Shown: positions 34,584 to 46,658 of the stretch, piece after piece
Position numbering within the stretch: the stretch's first letter is position 1
Layout of the letters: every line of letters starts with the position of its first letter
Assembly (NCBI GenBank): GCA_015499995.1
Contig: JADNRV010000134.1
Location: 62,001 to 126,000 of the forward strand
Source of the DNA: Flammula alnicola
Lineage: Eukaryota > Basidiomycota > Agaricomycetes > Agaricales > Strophariaceae
DNA length: 64,000 nucleotides
Direction of reading: 5' to 3'
Notes under the pieces: generated by a model
Told to the model about the DNA's origin: nothing
Seen by the model: the letters and a program-made list of their open reading frames with translations, nothing else
Databases searched by the model: none
Translations under genes and position numbers: made by a program

Positions 34584-35699
34584 ATGTGACGTACACACCT
34601 TATTTAGGTCGCCGACACACAGTGATGATGTGCAACACCGTGTCGAGGATATATCTAATTCGCGACCCTGTGTCGTGCTCTTTGCGTGGGCATGTGATCA
34701 TGACCCGAATCGGTTCAGCTGCCAATTTGGTTCTGGTAATCATTTCTTTATTCCCTACCGCCATTATCACACCACATCGCAATGTTTCCACCCCCGTGCA
34801 CCATCGCTCTTGGTTGTACCAATGGCCACTTTAACTAGGATCGAGGATCGAAGAGTCTCACGCGCCAACGACAAGAAAATCCGGGAATGTGATGGCTCCG
34901 ACAAGGTTGGAAGGCTGAATGGGCATTGGAGTCTCATGCTCCCTCATTCAAAGGCACGAATGGTACTCTGCGTCTCAACGACGATCACCAGAAGTGAAGG
35001 GGAAACACAAGGCCTGATCCTGAGGACAACTCGCTGCCCAGCACGATGCACATCCTTAGCATGCGAGCCGCGGTGTAGTCAGTTGTAGACGCACTAAGAT
35101 AGGCTCGGGTAATCACACGGATATCATCTGGGATGGAGTCTAGTCTCTATTGCTTCTGGTGTAGATCTTGTGCTTGTCATTGATACTCTTTATCATGTAC
35201 CGTAGATTTTTCTTCAATAAATTGTGTTTAAATTATAAATTACCAGGCGAAACAGAGGCTTGGTATCCACGGGATCTCAAAATTTAATCTGCACTGTACT
35301 TCATAAACTTGCAAAGATGCAATATTGAGCTGGGTCATCTTCCAATGAACTGTCCCCTTTGATGCCGACTCTGGATAGTGTCGATGATCCTTAATCATCG
35401 ACACACCCGCGTCGATCAGCGACACATGTCCACGTCTTAAGTTCAACACATTCAGTAGATGTGTCAAGTTTTGGTCGCATGTGTCGTTGATGGGAACCGT
35501 CCCGATTTGGGGAGTGTGTCGATTGTGGTCGATCCCATATTTTATCTATGGAATTCCCTAATATGTAAAATAATTGGTCAATGGTAGAGTGGATCACCGT
35601 AATTTGAGTATGGTAGGGGCGGATCAAATGTGTATAGTAGAGAGTGTGTGTGTAGGCATGTGTTCATAGTGAGAGTGACTATGTTGGGCTGGCTGTGAG
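34584..35699. other. Unannotated stretch with a short hairpin
   Basis: No gene is supported. An 11-bp perfect stem with a 5-base loop lies at 35378-35404 (GTGTCGATGAT and its complement), within sequence that repeats TGTGTCGA-like words. Confidence 0.35.
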
Positions 35700-35724
35700 T
35701 GTGAACTGGGGGTCGGCAATCCCC

Positions 35725-36597
35725 TGTAGCATCACGTACCGTGACAGCTCATGTGACATGTGCGCATGCTAAAATTAAGTGACCCACGCAGATTATCAGC
35801 GCTGCATGTGTTCCCACTCGGATTTCAATGGTTTAACCCTATATATAGTATGAGTACAATCTATTGTAAGGTTCAAATAAGTTATAGCAAGTGCCGTTGT
35901 TGCTGCGCACTGATATCCCCTGCCAAATTCACCCAATTGGGGGGTGCAAAATTGTAGGTCTATAGACTTTGCAGGAAGCCATTTTGGCGACAACTTTCAG
36001 TGAGACAAAATGTTCCTTACCTATAGATCTTTAATTTATACTAGGGAATTTCTCCTCCGATAACTCGTTGCTGAGATAGCACTAAAAAATCACCATATTT
36101 CCATAAAAAGAAAGCGAAAAAAAATTTCAACATGAACATTTTCTCCAGAAAAAAAAATCATATTCTATTATTGGCCGAAAGCGCAATTCCGAGTTTCCAG
36201 TGAGTCTATGCCGGTTTTCCAGTTTGGGCGCCAAAATTAGCCACAGAGGAGTGTCAAAGATATCAAAAAGGCGTATGTCCATCAATCTGATCAAACCTCT
36301 TGCTCTCTTCTCCTCCACCATTGTCCAGTCTGCTCACTCAGCTACACTAGGTGTTGGATTTTGCTGATTTGTCCCCATAATATCAGTAAAATGCTCTATA
36401 TATCTATCTAATCTTGATTTATATGCCAGTTTTTGCAGATTCAGCTCTGATCTTGCTCTGATCTCATTGTGATAAGGCTCATAATAGGCTAGAAAGACCA
36501 TAAAATCCAGTAAAGTGCTATTTATACTTTTTTTTTTTACTATGAAGAATATTTATTTATATTCTGATCTTTTATTAACAGTCTGAGATCATCCTTG
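35725..36597. other. 5' non-coding region of the composite transposon
   Basis: It is AT-rich and shares about 400 bp with the 22675-23780 relative. It presumably holds the transposase promoter; no specific site is claimed. Confidence 0.5.
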
Positions 36598-37652
36598 ATG
36601 GCTCCAAAAAAAAGGAAGAACAGATGCTCAGATGCAAACTCTTGCAAAAGCAAGGACTATGTCTCCTGTTATTATGCCTGATGTTGAGGGAGCACTAGCC
36701 AAGTGTCAGACAGATCTCGTGATAGCTCTGGAGAAGATACAGGCTCCGGAACTTGATCTGGAAAAATCTCAGGATAAATGTACTGGATTGTCTCAGTTCT
36801 TGGAAAAAGCTCAGGAAAAAATTGTCCATCTAGAATCTCTGGTTAAACTTGAAAAGGAGCATCGCAAAGATACTTACCATGAATTGCGGAATGAACAGTG
36901 GGCCCACCAGCATGCTGTAAAGCGCAAACAGGTTCTTTCTGACAGAATTTCTGAATTGGAAACTGCACAATATGAGAAAATAAAGCAGATGAAGGAGCTT
37001 GAAAAGCAGAATTCTCTTGGTACAGAGCAGATCAATAAAATGCTAAAGGCTAATATGCACCTGAAAAACAAGATTTCAGACACTCTGGAAAGATGTGGAA
37101 ACAGGCTTGAGTTTTTCCGTGAAAAGTTAAAACAAGCCCAGACACAGTTGAAAGGTTCTAAAGGCAAAATCTATAATCTCAATCGAAAAGTCAGACGGGC
37201 AGCTGAGACTAAAAATAATGCTGTCCAAAAAGCAAAGGCTCAAGTTACCAAAGAAAAGACTACTTTCTATCTCTTGAAGAAAGGAGTCTACTCAAATGAA
37301 ACTCGGAATCTTGTTCGTATTCTTGTTCAAGCTAATGTGTCAAATAAACATATTATGGGAGTCATAGAGGCTGTATTGGCAGCTGCAGGAATAACTGCAG
37401 TTGGACGTATCCATCCACGGACAGTCTCTCACATAATAAAGGAAGGATATATTGCAGCATGCATACAGCTAGGATATGAGATGCAAGCAGCAGAGGCTAT
37501 GACATTTAGTGCAGATGGAACTGGGCATAAAAATCTGAACTACAACTCTCGACATGCAAATTACAAAGTTAAAAATACCAATGGCACAGAAACACAGGTT
37601 ACAGGCTTTTTGGGAATTCAGAGATCCTTAGATGGAAGTAGTGAGCAAGCTG
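36598..37652 (+). pseudogene. Transposase of composite element, N-terminal segment
   Basis: An ATG at 36598 gives MAPKK, a basic start like a nuclear signal, but an A8 tract shifts it out of the main frame, which is otherwise open from 36632. The protein has a long Glu/Lys/Gln-rich coiled coil (about residues 20-220), then VRILVQANVSNKHIMGVIEA, a helix-turn-helix-like stretch (IHPRTVSHIIKEGYIAA), and the first catalytic Asp candidate in TFSADGTGHKNLNYNSRH. It is broken after SLDGSSEQA by the CATCAGG element and resumes at 39840 as VKDWDDQLQN in the same frame. Confidence 0.8.
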
Positions 37653-39837
37653 CATCAGGAAAAGGCTGATTTGGCCGTAGATCGTCGGTTAGATACAGAC
37701 TCCGAACGCGACCGGATCGTGCTCTGAAGCCTCGGCATCACCATATGTCGGCTCGAATGTGATTGATAACAACAGCCACATGCTCGGTGGTACAAAATAG
37801 ATGACACCGAGTGATGGAGAGTGCATGGTAGACAGCACACCCAGCTATCACAGCTACGGAGGCTACATCATCATGTAGTTGTTGTAGTCGTTTGCCTCCC
37901 TTTGTATGACAGTTCCCCAATTCCTTCAAGTTCTTCAACTGAACGGAATATGACATTTTAAATATACTTTGTCAGACACCTACTATGTTAGGATTTAATC
38001 AATTTTTGTCACAATGCGTGCTATGTCAAATAGATTTCCTTCTTACTTCTCCCATACCCTCCCCTCAAGAAGAGATCAGTGCCAACGAGGTGACCTCCGG
38101 CAGTACAGTAACATAGTGATATGTGTCGCTAGAGATTGTCAGGGGTAACCCTGGGGTATTTTTGCTGTACCCTTACCCTTACCCACCAAAACCCCTACCC
38201 TCCACCAGGGGTAAGGGTTTTGGGGGGTATGGGTAAGGGTTTCTGAAAACGCAGGAGTATTTAATATTTTGGGGGGTATACCTGTTGAAATTGAGTGGAA
38301 ACTGTTTTAAAATTTGTTTATTAATTAATTACATTAAATTAATCATTTTATAATGCTCTGTACAGTGTTCTCTTGGATCATAAGCCAAATTTGAACACAA
38401 AATCAAGTAAAAAGACATAAAATAATTTTTTTCAGACATCTTTGGTATGCAAAAAGATCAAAAAATTTCTCTTGGCAATACCCCTGACCCTTCCTGGGGG
38501 GTAGGGGTTTTCCAAGGGTACAGAAATCTCAACCCTTACCCTTACCCCAGCATACCCTACCCAAAACCCCTGACAATCACTATGTGTCGCAATACGCGAA
38601 AGTTCGAAACAAGAGTCGAAAGTCAATTGAAACTCCGAATCACATGCAATGTTCAACTTCTGTTTACAGCAAATTCTTAAAATGTGTTGTTCTTTTTTCC
38701 TCACCATTGCAATCCCTCCTTAGCTCCTCCACATCTTTCTTCACTGATTCTTCACCTATACTCTTGTTTGCAGTTCTCGTTGGGCACAAGACTTTGCCTG
38801 CTCCAGGATGCTCAGAAATTGGTATATCGATACCTTTCTAAGGTCAGGTAGTGTTGACATCAACGAGGTGCGTCCCTCAAGAAACATATCTCACTTGCTA
38901 ACTAAACACTGCCAGGAGTCTTTTTATATGGCAGCAATAAGGTGTATCCTTTCACATGCATGGTGAGCTCTCTATTCCTGTCGAATATCCCTGACATTAA
39001 CATGGATGACTGCCCCCATGCAGCCCCACGCATGCGTAACAATGTGAGTCCCCCGAACTCACACTATTAATGCATAACCATTGACCTTGATCGAACAACA
39101 GAAATGCTCCCTTGGAGTCAACTTCTCCTTCCTTCATCACCATTATCACTCCTGCTGCAACTCTCTCCCATGTCTTTGCTGCAGCGCACCCATATTGCTG
39201 AGCTGGCCGAGACGTTACCACGTTGGCTGGTAGGTGCGTCACTTTCAAAGCTGGTGCGATGGAGGCTAGAGCAAGGCAGGAAGGTATGACAGTGACCAAT
39301 GGCATTTGGGTCGGGGTTAGAAGCAGGTAAAGCCTCTTGCGCTCACTATATTTTTTTATCGCGCTGAACAATTCCCAGACTCGAATTACACAGACTCGGA
39401 CAACACCAACCCCTTGAAACCCTTTCGTCAATGAACTCATGAGAGGAATCACCACCATCATCAGTCTTGACCTCCAGGTTCCATCGAATGGTGGTAACGT
39501 GTACACAATAGTATTACACCTAGTATTATGCCTAGTACATGGTCATGTATCCTAGACTTACACGCAATAGAATTTGTTTGTTCCATTACTACAATGTGCA
39601 ACGTGTATTTTAAACATCACTGTGGGCTCTGGCCCGCTCTACAACCCGCTCTACAACTGTTATCGAGTCATTATAGGTCTATAGGGCTCTATGATCCTAT
39701 GGTGCTATCATACTACCGTGAGCTACATATTTAGATTGGAATGCTATGATGTGCTACAAAAGGGGCAGGAATCTACAGTGCTACAGCTGTTATCCTTGCT
39801 ATATTTTGCTACTGCGTAAGTTGAATTTTTCCTGATG
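37653..39837. mobile_element. CATCAGG-ended element B, 2185 bp, 2-bp target duplication TG
   Basis: Both ends read CATCAGGAAAA inward and TG flanks each side (37651-37652, 39838-39839). Removing the element and one TG rejoins the transposase exactly (SSEQA then VKDWDDQ), which fixes the boundaries. It contains a nested hAT-like MITE at 38130-38582. No transposase is recognisable inside. The ends and size resemble element A at 32437-34583, but the interiors differ. Confidence 0.8.
38130..38582. mobile_element. hAT-like MITE, 453 bp, nested
   Basis: It begins TAGAGATTGTCAGGGGTAAC and ends in the reverse complement of TAGTGATTGTCAGGGG, with an exact 8-bp duplication TGTGTCGC at 38122-38129 and 38583-38590. 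Subterminal arrays are GGGTAAGGGT and GGGGTAGGGGTTTT. There is no coding sequence. The repeats look like, but are not, telomeric repeats. Confidence 0.88.
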
Positions 39838-39839
39838 TG

Positions 39840-41527
39840 TGAAGGACTGGGATGATCAATTGCAGAACATCTTTAATATTTTCAATGATAGTCCACTTGC
39901 TAAAGAGACAAACAGTTTTGCAAGGCTTATTGAAACCTACACCAAACTTGTTGGCATGCATTCTGATCATTGCTCAAATGAGAAAAAGGACTTTGAGCTT
40001 ATGAAAAAGAAGAAAATAAATGCAACTCACCAGCTACTTGGAGAAAATTGTATTGCCGAAGAGTCAACTGATGATCTTTTGCCTCATTTTATAGATGCAA
40101 ATACAAAGATGATAGAAAAAGCAGGTGGAGAAACTGCTTGGAATAATCTTGATGAAACACAGCAAACTGAGCATAAAGCAGAAATGCTAGCTGATCTTAC
40201 AGTAGATCTTGGCAAAGACTCATTTGCAAAGTTGTCTGATAAGGAAAAGTCACTGTTCAAGCTTTTTGTCTGGGTTGGATGTGGTTGTCACAAGGATTTG
40301 AATACCGTACTTGGTGGTTATATTGTCCTGAGCAAATTCTGGGATGAAAATCATTTGGTTCCACCTGTTCTTCTTCCAAACAAGATTAATGCAGCAATTA
40401 TTCAAGACAAAGACAAATCAACAGGTGACAATGTCTCTGATGCAGCAAGACGTGCTGTGAAAAATTCTCAGTGTGGTGCTATCAAAGCCTCAAAAATTGC
40501 AGGTGATATATTAAACAATAAAAATGACAAAACTGGACATCATGATCAATTTTGCATTTGGTGGAAAGAAAAATTGGAAACCAATTTTACTTTTCCAGAC
40601 ACCTTAAATACACGCTTTCAATCTCACTGTGAAGCAGCAGCAGTGTTAACTGTACATCGTGATCGATTCCTTGAATATCTCCAATATGCAGAGCAAAAAA
40701 AAGACGAAAATGTGGTATAGCCACATGGAGGAGAATTTGGTCAAAGCTTTAAATGATGTTCCAACTAGAACTGAGCTTGCAGTATTAGCTCTTTATACTC
40801 AAGCAGTATCTCATCCATATATGAAAGCAATAAGAGAAGATCCAACCACAAATGCCTTGGATCTAGGACCATTAAACAAAAAAATTGAATTCTTTATTAG
40901 TCGACTAATAGAAGATCCAACATTTTTGATTGGTGAAAATGTTACACATGAAGTAGGAACATTCAATGGTACATCCTGGAGGTCAAAAGAGGTGATTAAA
41001 ACAATCAATACACTTGCACCAGAATTTCCACATCTGAAGCCAGCATTAGTTGCATTCTGTGGAGGTGCACATGAATACTGGAAGCGTTTTACATCTGAGT
41101 ATTCACCTGGTGGCTTAATTGATGAAGCAACTCAGGAAGAGAAGGATTTGGCATGGATGCCATCAACCAATAATGTGAATGAAGGAGCATTGGGTCAGTT
41201 TCGGGTTATGATATGGCGCCAACCTCAGCTTACCCTTCTCCAATATAATGCACGAACAATGTTTGCTCACAATAATACTGCAGCATTTATGGATGAAATG
41301 TTTAGTGAGGACACACATAAATACATTCAAGAGCTGGCCCGAGAAACAGACACTTCTGAAAAAGACAGAAAGAGGGAAATTATTAAACATACTGAAGAAA
41401 TCATTGCTGGGAAGATGGCTGCTAAGAAGAAGTGTAACAATAATGCTATTAAAGCTGCAAATCTTCTTGCTGAAACCAAACTTCAATTCGACCAAAAGAA
41501 AATTCAGGATATGAAAGGGGCAGAATT
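39840..41527 (+). pseudogene. Transposase of composite element, catalytic and central segment
   Basis: This continues the frame from 37652. Motifs in order: FARLIETYTKLVGMHSDHCS (second catalytic Asp candidate), a Lys/Asn/Asp-rich region, LFKLFVWVGCGCHKDLNTV (a CxCH cluster, as in the zinc-binding inserts of several transposase families), WYSHMEENLVKALND, and WMPSTNNVNEGALGQFR (Glu candidate). The tail is a Lys-rich helix ending KKIQDMKGAEF. At the A8 tract near 40688 the frame must move by +1 between EQKK and KMWYSH. At 41527 it is cut by the Copia LTR and resumes at 48368. Confidence 0.8.
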
Positions 41528-41924
41528 TAAAGTTACGAAGCGCAGTGAGTAACTCAGACGTCGCACGATGAGTGTAAACAGCTGTATTATACCTAAAGTT
41601 ACGAAGCGCAGTGAGTAACTATAGGACAGTATTTTAGTTAAATGAATAAGTGAATGTTGAACATAATAGACTGACCTCAGACGTCGCACGATGAGTGTAA
41701 ATGGCTGAGGACCAGAAAGTAATCGATAGGAAAATAAACCGCATGCGGCAAGTGCCGCGTGCGATGGCGAGATAACCGTACAGGTAGGTAAGTAGGCGGT
41801 GGCAGGCGGGATAGCTGCCTGCCGCGGCTACGCACCGCATAGGGTAAGAAAGAATGGATTGAAATAGATAACAGTGAAAGAATACATACACCCTATTGAA
41901 GGGCTATGCCTAGTTCCCTCAACA
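41528..41924 (-). repeat. 3' LTR of Copia element
   Basis: In element orientation it runs from TGTTGAGGGAAC to CGTAACTTTA. I count seven differences from the 5' LTR over 397 bp, all transitions. Confidence 0.9.
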
Positions 41925-44900
41925 CTCCCCTAAGTAGGATAACCCTTCTAGTTGAACAGGTGGAGCATGTAGCATTGGGATTCGGTCGCGTGGTGGGGAT
42001 AGCGGCTTCGTGAGTATGTCGGCCAGATTATCCTCCGATGGGACGTGGACCACTGTAACGTCTCCGTCGCTGACTCGCTCACGGATGTAGTGGTACCGAA
42101 TGTGAATGTGTTTCACTTTCTTGTGCCCCTTCTTGTTTTTCATAAGGGCAATTGAACCCGTGTTGTCGTTGTATAGGATCGCTGGCATAGGTTGCTCGAG
42201 ACCTGCCTCGTGCATGAACAAGTACATCCAGACTGCCTGCTGGCATGCGCGGCTTGTCGCCATGTATTCGGCCTCAGTGGTAGATAACGCGACGGTATCT
42301 TGTCGCTTAGAGCTCCATGATACGGGGCCGCCCGCCATCATAAAGATATAGGCACCCGTTGAGCGCCCAGTGTTGAGCAGGTCTCCTGCGTAATCGGCGT
42401 CCACAAAGCCATAGGGCTTTATCCCATCTACTATCCCTCCTCTGTAGGTTATTTTGTAGTGAAGAGTCGCCTTGATGTATGCAAGTACATGCATCAATGC
42501 CTTCCAATGTTGTGGGCCAGGGTTTGTTTGAAAGCGGGTGAGTAGATTGACTGCGAATGATAGGTCAGGTCTCGAAGCAACCTGAGCCCACATCACGCTT
42601 CCTAGGACCTCGCGGTATGGCTTATCAGACATGAAGCGCTTGTCTTCGTCCGTGGTAGCGCAATCTTCAAGTGATAAGTCGATTCCGGTAGGGAGTGCAG
42701 TGTATTTTGGGTTGCACTCAGACATCCCGAACCTCTGCAGGATGCGCTCAAGGTATGGTTGTTGCAAGAGCGTTATTGTTCCTGTCTTCGTGTCTTGCTT
42801 CATACTCATCCCGAGAATGAACCTCTTCTTTTCCTTGTCGTCCTCTATCCTCTTTATCTCATACGCACTCTCCAGCTCCCCTATCGCCCTTAGTTCCTCT
42901 GTTTTCGATGATGAACCACCTATAACGTCGTCTGTATATGTCACATTTAGCGTGTATTGTCCGTTTATGACTCGATGTCGTACGCATGGGTCAGCGAGTG
43001 ATTGATAATACCCGAGAACGTCGTATGTGCCCGATAATTCATCCTCCCAGTCGTGGGCTCTGGCCATCATCCCATACACAGTTTTGTGAGCGTGGTACAC
43101 CAGATCCTCCTCCCCTCGCTTAATATAACCAGGTGCCTGCTCCGTGTAGACTTCGTATTTTTTCACGCTGTTGAGATATGCCGCGACGAAATCGATCTGC
43201 CAAAGATTTAGCCCCAGGTGCGCGATGATCGCGAGACACATCCGCATTGATTCCAAGCGTGCGACTGACGCATATGTCTGATCGAAATCGACCCCAGGTA
43301 TCTGGTTGAAACCTTGAGCGACCAGTTGTGCCTTCCGCTTGGTAATATTCCCACCACCGTCAAACTTGTATCCGAAAACCCACTTAAGACCTATCACCTT
43401 CCTCCCAACAGGCCTCGGTACCTTGCTAAACACCCCTCTGCTTTCCATCACCAACATCTCCAGGTCCATTGGCAGTGTCCATTCATCTGGGTTCTTCATC
43501 GCCTCTTTGTACGAGCTCGGTAAGTACATGTCTTTCTCCGTTCTGGCGAGTAGAGCAATGTACTCATCCAGGTCTGACTGGAAGTTGAGCATGTGCTCTC
43601 ATTGGAAATCCGCAGAGTCGAGATCCATGTCATAGGCAGGGGTAGCGTGTATTTGGGAAACGCTGGCCGCCTTTGGTACGTCCGAGTCTGAATCTGCCCA
43701 TTCCTTTCCCATTTCCCTCGCCGTTTCCTGCCTCTGTTGCAATTCAGCTGATTCCATTGCGGCTGCTGTAGGTTTTGATATCCTTGCAGATCTCTGTGGA
43801 GGAGGGGCTGGTATGTCCTGTGGGGCAGGTTGTACAATGTTGAAGAGTTGGACATCATGATTGCGCGTCCATTGAATCCGTGGCGCATCCGTGGCGCGGT
43901 GTCGCGGGGCGATGGGGTATGGTTCGTGTACGGCTGGGGCTGGCGGCGCTTGTTGGTCTATCAGTGGTAATTGGTCGGTGGGCGCTTGTGTCAGCGTTGC
44001 ATCCACTTTGGGCTTAGGTTGAATTTCCGCAAGTGGGGGATCGTCGTCGGCGAATATGGGCTCATCGTGCAAAGGGTCTTGATCGACTGAGGTACGATGA
44101 CCTGATCCCTCCTCGAACACGACATTCCTGGCTTTGATGATTATTCCAGTGTTCCGATCCAGGAGTTTGTAGGCATCGCGGCCGTAATATCCGATGAGGA
44201 TGTATTTTATGGATGTGGTATCGAGCTTCGACGGGTTTACTTCCTTCAGGATTTTAGCATATGTGGTGGACCCAATTGGCCGTAGGTGAGAGACATCTTG
44301 TCTCTTTTGGAACCATCGCTCAGCGGGGATCTGTCCAGGGTGTCGTCTTGATGGCATAAGGTTGAGGACATACACGACTGCTGCTAGAATGTCGGCCCAA
44401 TACGACGGGGGTAGGCCTGCATCACATCGCACGCATCTGACACCCTCCAAGACCGTTCGGTTTGTTCTCTCAGGAACACCATTTCCTGAGTGGGCATATG
44501 GGGCTGGTGTCTCGATTCAGATTCCATTCTCCTTGCAGAACGCCTTGCTTGTGCGGTTGAGAAATTCCTTCCCCATGTCAAATCTGAAACATTTAATCTT
44601 TCTTCCAGTCTGTAGCTCAGCCTCGACCTTGTATTCCTTTATCACCTTTAAGGTTACGTCCGCAGACTTCTCTGATAAGAAGTATTCCTTTTGGTAAGAG
44701 CTTGCACCATCTGTCATTATTAGCGCGAAGACAGCTCCTCCAACTGATGCAACCTGCGCGGGTCCCCACAGGTCCATGTGAACTCGATCAAGAACTTTGG
44801 TCTCTGGCGTAACCTTCTCGTCGTACGGACAGTTTGTTTGCTTCCCATAGATGCAGTCCTCACACATTCCCACCACTCCTTTTCCTGCAACAATCTGCAA

Positions 44901-46640
44901 TCCATCGACTAGGCCCTTGCTTGCCATGTCCTGGATTGTTCTGATGCCAAAATGACAGAAACGGCGGTGCCACTGGTCGATTGAGGTGGGTTTCTCGTGC
45001 GATTTTGCTGGCATCACTTTGACTTCAACCTCTGGGGCAGCCTCGTCGAAAATGTACATCCCACGGTCTCGTCGTACACTTAGGAGAGTCTCGCCTTGTG
45101 GGTTGATAAACTTTGCTTGGCCGCCTCCAAAATTGACGTTCAGTCCGGCTTGGTCAAACTGGCTGATGGAGATTAGGTTTGCGGTGAAATCAGGTGTGTG
45201 GAGTGCGTTGTTGAATATGAGCTTCACTCGTTTATCTCTGGACACGTAGCGTTTCACTACTGTCCCTTTCCCGTGGATCTTGAAGCATGCTTCACGACTT
45301 GCTGCTTGACCCTTCTTTGGCTCATCAAACAATTCATAGGTTGAGAAGTCAGATTTATTCGCGAAGCAATGGTTGCTCGTGCCAGAGTCTGCATACGTGA
45401 CGGTAGCTACTTCGCTTTCCCTGGCCATCATAGCTATTGTTTCTCCAGTGTCCTTCACTGACCCCTTTCCAGGAATCGCCATGACAATGTATTCGACTGT
45501 ATCATCTGGTTCGCAAGGTGCTGTCTTTTGCGCGAGTTCTCCGATAAAACCCTCGTCGCTGGCTGATACTGGCATGTTGGCATAGGTGTATTGGTCGGTG
45601 TCTTCCATGGAGATCTCGATCAACTGGTCGACATGGACTACCTCGATGCCTGTGTGTGCTGCAAGGGCGAGGACTCGCTTGACCACTGCTGCTTTTGCGA
45701 TAGGCGCCGCAGCGTCGGGCGCTGTACCTGGCGCTGATTGCCCTGAATAGCCGCCACGCTGTCCGAAGCCGGGTGGGAATTGGCCTTCCTTGCCCCCTCC
45801 CTTCCAGTAGCAGTCGGTGATTAGATGGCCTTTGCATCGGCATATGGAGTTAGTACAGATCTTCCTGCTGTACGCCTCATTCTTGACTCCTGCCTTTAGC
45901 ATGATTGCGGAGGTACCTGGGGCCGCAACGCGTCCAGTGCGGTTGATCCTCGACCAATGCATCTCCAATCGGATAATGGTGTCGATTGACGTGGCCGATG
46001 TGTGCAGGGTCACGATGATGTGGTCCCATGATGGGGGCAGTGACGCCAAGATGATCTCGTGGAAATCGGCGTCATCAATCTTAGCGCCCACAGCGTAAGC
46101 TCACTTATGCTTGGTGAGGAGGTCTGCGAGGTGAGTCGGAAAGTCTTCCCCATCGTTCAGTCTCATGCTACGCAGCTCTCGCTGAGCATACACCCTGGCT
46201 AGGTCGGTCGATGTTTTGTATCGGTCTGTGATGGATTTCCACGCTTCAGCCGCCGTTCTATCGGTTTTCACTCCTAGTTCCACAGCATTTTTCACGTTTT
46301 GCCGAATGGCTATGTGACACCACGCATCCCGGGCATCCCATTCCTCCCACGATGGGGTAAGAGAGGTCCATGGGGTTTCCGATGGGGCGGTTTGCGCTGG
46401 GGTGGCTGTGGTAGTCGCTGGTGTTGGTGGTTGTGTGGGAGTTTGTGTGGAAGTTTGTGTGGGAGTTTGTGTAGGTGTTTGTGTAGGTGTAGGACTTGGG
46501 ATTGTCCCTTCAAGGTATCCACGGGCTCCCCTGAGACGGCATGCCATGAGGATTGTCTCGCTCCATTCGAGGTAGTTTGTTCCATCAAATTTGTCTGTCT
46601 CCGAGAGTACCGGTGGTGAGGTATTATTCTTTCCAGACAT
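41919..46640 (-). pseudogene. Copia gag-pol polyprotein with three in-frame TGA codons
   Basis: One frame runs from ATG 46640 to 41919, about 1570 codons. Gag begins MSGKNNTSPPVLSETDKFDG and carries a (TPTQ)n run. Pol shows the protease YADSGTSNHCF, integrase zinc motif HRRFCHFG with CEDC, integrase core VHMDLWGP, IMTDGASSY and KEFLN, RT motifs KARLVAQGF-like (KAQLVAQGFNQIPGVDF), LWQIDFVAAYLNS and YTDDVIGG, and RNase H DADYAGD and STTEAEYMA. TGA stops at 46101-46103, 44517-44519 and 43599-43601 all fit CGA to TGA changes. The RT uses YTDD in place of the commoner YVDD. The element is dead as read but young. Confidence 0.9.
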
Positions 46641-46658
46641 GTTTTGTTGTGTTATGAT

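Noticed and set aside
38130..38582. GGGTAAGGG and CCCTTACCC arrays as telomeric repeats
   Set aside because: The unit is GGGTAA/GGGTAC, not TTAGGG, and the arrays lie just inside hAT-like termini with 8-bp duplications.
38997..39506. 169-codon minus frame inside CATCAGG element B as its transposase
   Set aside because: No catalytic motif or splice structure, and the composition is unlike coding sequence nearby.
46380..46520. GT-rich tandem repeat in Copia gag as a separate minisatellite
   Set aside because: It encodes the in-frame TPTQ run of gag and needs no separate explanation.
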